Of a DNA stretch of 64,000 nt, positions 60,409-64,000 are shown piece after piece. Within the stretch, counting starts at the first letter, position 1. Each line of letters starts with the position of its first letter. The stretch covers positions 62,001 to 126,000 of the forward strand of contig NW_015961990.1 of the NCBI RefSeq assembly GCF_000497045.1, read 5' to 3'. The position numbers were made by a program, and so were the translations under genes. Origin of the DNA: Kalmanozyma brasiliensis GHG001 (lineage: Eukaryota; Basidiomycota; Ustilaginomycetes; Ustilaginales). The notes under the pieces are model-generated. The model had not been told where the DNA came from, did not search any database, and saw only the letters and a program-made list of their open reading frames with translations.

Positions 60409-61770
60409 GCTCGAGCAAATGTAGGGATGTGCTTCGATCTTAACATGGAAGAATCTGATCCTATTGTCTACAAGAAGCTTGATCGTGAGCTTGTGCATGT
60501 GGCTGGCTGAGAGTGAAGGGTCCATTGCCCGCGTGGGAGAGCGGGGAGAAGGCAAGCCACTTTCTGCGGCACGCTTGTAGGCCAGATGATCCTCTCTCTG
60601 GCGCTTGGGAGACGCGTGGATGGGTTTGAAGCTTGGCGCATCAGTTGGAAATGCAGGCACGCGAACAATTGGATCTCATTCGATAATTCGCACGGCTTTT
60701 GCTGACTTGGGGGCGAATTGAGGTTCCGAGTCCGAAAAGAGAGAGACACGTCTTGGGACGATGGAGCTGACAGCTGGAGTCCGGATCGCTATCTCTGTCG
60801 TTCGCCTTGGGCTGCGACCCTTCAAGAGCTGAACAACATCCATGTCGTATGAGGAGTAAGGCGACTGCTACGTCTCATATGACAAGCCTGTCGACGGATC
60901 AAGTGGCAGAAGGAGGCGGGCAACTCGAGTGAAACAACGGGGTGGACAGGCAGTCCTTCGCTTAGCCGCTTAGCATCGCACGTCGCTCAGCGCGAAGACT
61001 GAGTGTGTGCATGCAGTGACCCACCATGGCCGGCGTCTCTGTGAGCTCGACGCGCCCATTTCGCCATTTTCGACCATTTTGGATTTTTGGCGTTTTGGCA
61101 CTCTGCGCTGCTACTGCTGCTGAGTTGAGATGGAAGCGCTGCTTGTTGTTGTGCGCTGTGCTGCTTGCCTTCTCCTTCCAGCGCAAGCGGCGGCGGCAAA
61201 GCCAGGTGCGGAGGCCGAAGCAAATCGAAACAGCCCCCCGATTTTCACAGCAGATCAACGCACATCCAACACCATCTCACCCTTCCTCGTCGACATCTTC
61301 CCATGCCCCCATCTACCTTCATCTCACCCTTCCCCCACTCTGCACACCCGCTGCCGCTTCGTCTCCAGCCCACCCTCGTACCCTCGCTCATATCAAGCAA
61401 TCGACTTCATTCGGATGCACTCTGCATTGCCCTCCACTCCCTGCACTCACCTTCACCCCGCGGTTAAACCAGCCACCCCCGCAACCGCTGCGTTCCCGTT
61501 GCAGCCTCATCTTCTTGGCGCCCCGCTGTAACCCCTGCCGCCGTGTCAATCGCGCTCGTTTTGCCACACATATTCGCTTCCTCGAAACGCTGGCTTGTCT
61601 GAACGCGCATCCTCGAACCTTCTCTCCGCCCTGCGCTGTGACTCAAGTCTCGTAAAAGTCATTCGAGGCCGATTCGTTCCTCGAGGTGATCTGCATAAAC
61701 ATCCTCTCCATCCTGGTCAGCGCTTCGGCTGACCTTGACATATTCACCACGAGCTGACATCTTCGCTGCC
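60409..61770. promoter_or_regulatory. Intergenic: NUM1/ApsA-like 3' flank and long upstream region of SKN7
   Basis: About 1.36 kb. The last 600 bases are CT-rich on the plus strand and probably are promoter and 5' UTR of SKN7. A 209-codon open frame at 61026-61655 has no recognisable motif and composition typical of leader DNA. No RNA gene is visible. Confidence 0.45.
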
Positions 61771-64000
61771 ATGTCGAATCATCAAAACTGGCATGACCAG
61801 CAAGGTCAGTATTCCGGACCGCCTCAGCCGCGCCACCACGCCAACATGGAACCGTACCAAGGACCTTCACCCTCGTCCCAGTCAGGCGGCCACGGCGCCA
61901 GCAACTATCCACACGCGCATCTTCCACCTCCTGTCGGTCGTCAACAGCCCCAGCAGCAGCAATGGATGTCCTCAGGTGCAGGAGGCTCCCAAGACTTTGG
62001 TGGACCCAGTCCAGGAGCAAACAACAACTCGCGCTCCTCTGGTCCCTACAACACTGGCTTCGACGCATCTCCTTCCTCCATGGGCCATAGCAACAGCCCT
62101 ATGCGACAACACGGCACCTCTCCCTACGCACCCCAATCGTCCTATGCGCCGCAGCAATCACACGCACCATCGGATCCGCAGATGCATCCGGGCGCAAGAC
62201 AGCACGACTACCAGGGTGGTCACGGTCCAGGCGGCGGCTACCCGCATCATTATCAACACCCACAGTCGCAGTACCAGCAAGGTCAACAGCAGCAGCACCA
62301 AGCACCGCCATCACAGCACCCACACGGACATTCTTCTCAGCAGCAGCATTGGAGCAATAACAACAACAATGGCAGCAACAATCTGCCCTCAGTGTTGCAG
62401 CCTCAGTCATTACACCCGCCCCAGGGTCCAGGTGGCAACCGCTCACCTGGTATAGCAGGTCCGTCAGGCAACCCCATGGATCGCGCTTATGGCGGCATGA
62501 GCGGCAAGCAGGAGGACGACATGGATGACGACGACGACTTTGACGGCAAAGGCAAGGGTCGTGGCGCTGATGGTGCCCAAGTCGCCAACAAGGGCACCAG
62601 TGACTTTGTCAAGAAGCTCTTCAGCATGCTCGACGACAAAGCCTACGAGAGCGTCGTCGCATGGTCCCCCGCCGGCGACAGCTTCATCGTCAAGGACATG
62701 AACGATTTTACCAAACACGTCCTTCCGCGCAACTTTCGACACTCCAACTTCGCCAGCTTTGTCCGTCAGCTCAACAAGTACGACTTTCACAAGGTCAAGA
62801 ACCCCGAGGATGGGTCTGGCGCTGTCGGCGAACACGTGTGGGAATTCCAACATCCCGATTTTGTTCGTGGGCGAGAGGATCTGCTCGAGAATGTCAAGCG
62901 AAAGATCCCGGCCAAAAAGAAGCCCAATGCCAAAGGAGGCCTGCTGGATGGTGACCGCGACGATAGCCCCTCCATGGCACCGCCCATGCTCGATGTGCAT
63001 AGCAAGCTTGCAGAGTCGGACGGCGACCTCCGCATGCAGGTCGCTCACATGACAGCGGTGCAGGAGCAGATGCAGAACCATATCCTGGCGCTCACCAAAC
63101 AGTATCAGGGCGTCATCGGAGAGATGCTCACCTTCCAACGCAACATGGTTCAGCAGGACCAGCTCATGCAGAACCTCATTCAGTACCTCATGAACCTGGA
63201 GCAGGATCGACGCGTCGAGATCGGGCCTGATCAGCCGTCGGCCTCGAGCTTCATGGCGCAGACGGGTGCTCATGGCGGCAACCCTGCCAACAGCGGTTCG
63301 TTCCTCCCACCACCTGGCGCGCAGGGGTCGTATGACAATGCCTCCGCAGGGCAGTTCATGAACACTATGCAGCATCGAGCAGGCGACCCGTCGAACAGCA
63401 GCAACCTCCAAGCAGCATCGCATTCGGGAGGGCCTTCCGGTCCATCAGCAGAGACGGGGAGCAACACCACCAACACCGGTTCTTCGACACGCATGTCCAA
63501 CATGACGACGGCGCCGTCGACGGTCGCCCCTCTGTCGCCCAAGAGCGTGGCCTCGCCCCTCGACGGCAACGGCGCCAAGACGCCCGAGATGTCGCATCAG
63601 CTCAGCAACCCTTTGTCATCGATGGCGATGCACCCTCCGGACATGGGGCGGCGCGATTCGAATTTCTCGTCCTTGCGCATGTACAACGGCGACAATCGCA
63701 ACGGTTCCGGTGCTGGGCCTGGCGGCATGCCCAAGCTAGAGTCGCGCACGACGTCGTACGACAGTCGGGACGAGGGCGATGCGACCTCCCAGTCGGCATC
63801 TGTCGATCCCACCGCCGGTGGTGCATCCGGATCCGTCGCGGCCAAGAACCGGGCGAAGTACCTCCGCACACGACGACCCACCCTGGTGCCCGGCTGGACG
63901 GCATCCCCTCGCGTGCTTCTGGTGGACGACGACGAAGTCTGCCGTCGTCTCTCCTCCAAGTTCCTCCAAGTCTTCGGCTGTCAAATCGACTACGCCGTCG
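61771..64000 (+). CDS. SKN7: Stress-response transcription factor Skn7 (HSF-type plus receiver domain); cut by the right edge
   Basis: Starts at the ATG at 61771; the frame is open to the window end (743 residues seen). Residues 1-260 are rich in Gln, Pro, His, Ser and Gly and disordered, unusually long for Skn7. The HSF-type DNA-binding domain is about 278-375 (FVKKLFSMLDDKAYESVVAW, then the recognition helix region NFRHSNFASFVRQLNKYDFH). A coiled coil (about 425-490) has the MQNHILALTKQY segment. The response-regulator receiver domain begins at PRVLLVDDDEVCRRLSSKFL (about 714); the first acidic pocket is present, but the phospho-acceptor Asp lies beyond the window. Skn7 acts downstream of the histidine phosphotransfer pathway in oxidative and cell-wall stress. 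Confidence 0.93.
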   Translation, partial: MSNHQNWHDQQGQYSGPPQPRHHANMEPYQGPSPSSQSGGHGASNYPHAHLPPPVGRQQPQQQQWMSSGAGGSQDFGGPSPGANNNSRSSGPYNTGFDASPSSMGHSNSPMRQHGTSPYAPQSSYAPQQSHAPSDPQMHPGARQHDYQGGHGPGGGYPHHYQHPQSQYQQGQQQQHQAPPSQHPHGHSSQQQHWSNNNNNGSNNLPSVLQPQSLHPPQGPGGNRSPGIAGPSGNPMDRAYGGMSGKQEDDMDDDDDFDGKGKGRGADGAQVANKGTSDFVKKLFSMLDDKAYESVVAWSPAGDSFIVKDMNDFTKHVLPRNFRHSNFASFVRQLNKYDFHKVKNPEDGSGAVGEHVWEFQHPDFVRGREDLLENVKRKIPAKKKPNAKGGLLDGDRDDSPSMAPPMLDVHSKLAESDGDLRMQVAHMTAVQEQMQNHILALTKQYQGVIGEMLTFQRNMVQQDQLMQNLIQYLMNLEQDRRVEIGPDQPSASSFMAQTGAHGGNPANSGSFLPPPGAQGSYDNASAGQFMNTMQHRAGDPSNSSNLQAASHSGGPSGPSAETGSNTTNTGSSTRMSNMTTAPSTVAPLSPKSVASPLDGNGAKTPEMSHQLSNPLSSMAMHPPDMGRRDSNFSSLRMYNGDNRNGSGAGPGGMPKLESRTTSYDSRDEGDATSQSASVDPTAGGASGSVAAKNRAKYLRTRRPTLVPGWTASPRVLLVDDDEVCRRLSSKFLQVFGCQIDYAV

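Noticed and set aside
61026..61655. 209-codon open frame with an N-terminal hydrophobic stretch, upstream of SKN7
   Set aside because: The hydrophobic start resembles a signal peptide, but the rest is low-complexity CT-rich leader with no protein-like pattern.

Overview
This window is nuclear DNA of a filamentous or dimorphic fungus. It has compact single-copy eukaryotic genes, few and short introns (GTRAGT donors, CTGAC/CTAAC-like branch points, short acceptor tracts), a GC-rich coding style with strong C/G third-position preference, and a tRNA-Ser with an intron just after the anticodon. Intron scarcity together with the gene repertoire (intact RLI1, SKN7 and an ApsA/Num1-type anchor, plus a secreted glycoprotein family I associate with basidiomycetes) suggests a basidiomycete smut (Ustilaginomycotina). 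That lineage call is inference. I see no transposon, viral sequence, CRISPR array or bacterial-style operon.

Layout. 1-8.0 kb: the 5' part of a large low-complexity cell-cycle protein (minus, cut by the left edge, possible INCENP), a Pby1-type tubulin-tyrosine-ligase-domain protein (minus), a His-rich protein of unknown function (plus) and a four-exon ankyrin protein (minus). 8.4-17.2 kb: UTP22/Nrap (plus), a PI31-like proteasome regulator (plus) and beta-COP (minus). 17.9-28.4 kb: three minus-strand chromosome-maintenance genes in a row, ECO1, MSH6 and the meiotic helicase HFM1/MER3. 29.9-36.0 kb: a large protein kinase and enolase (both plus). 36.3-42.5 kb: an ERV25-type p24 cargo receptor (minus), the tiny two-exon H/ACA protein NOP10 (plus), an ataxin-3 type deubiquitinase (minus), ATG27 (plus) and a small Myb-like protein (plus). 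43.1-64.0 kb: RLI1/ABCE1 (plus), tRNA-Ser(GCT) (minus), a secreted and probably GPI-anchored glycoprotein (plus), the SAM-domain RNA-binding protein VTS1 (plus), a 2550-residue ApsA/Num1-like cortical anchor with tandem coiled-coil repeats (plus), and the SKN7 transcription factor, cut by the right edge just inside its receiver domain.

The genes do not form one pathway; most are housekeeping functions arranged in divergent and convergent pairs. Themes do recur. Ribosome biogenesis and recycling is represented by UTP22, NOP10 and RLI1; the early secretory pathway by beta-COP and the p24 receptor; ubiquitin/proteasome control by PI31 and ataxin-3; and genome maintenance by the ECO1-MSH6-HFM1 run. 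The most unusual sequence is the ApsA/Num1-like gene. It carries seven plus four perfect-length 87-bp units and three 147-bp units, and the first block has histidines spaced 11-11-7. Several genes at the right side have unusually long upstream regions (0.9-1.8 kb) with good candidate 5'-UTR introns.
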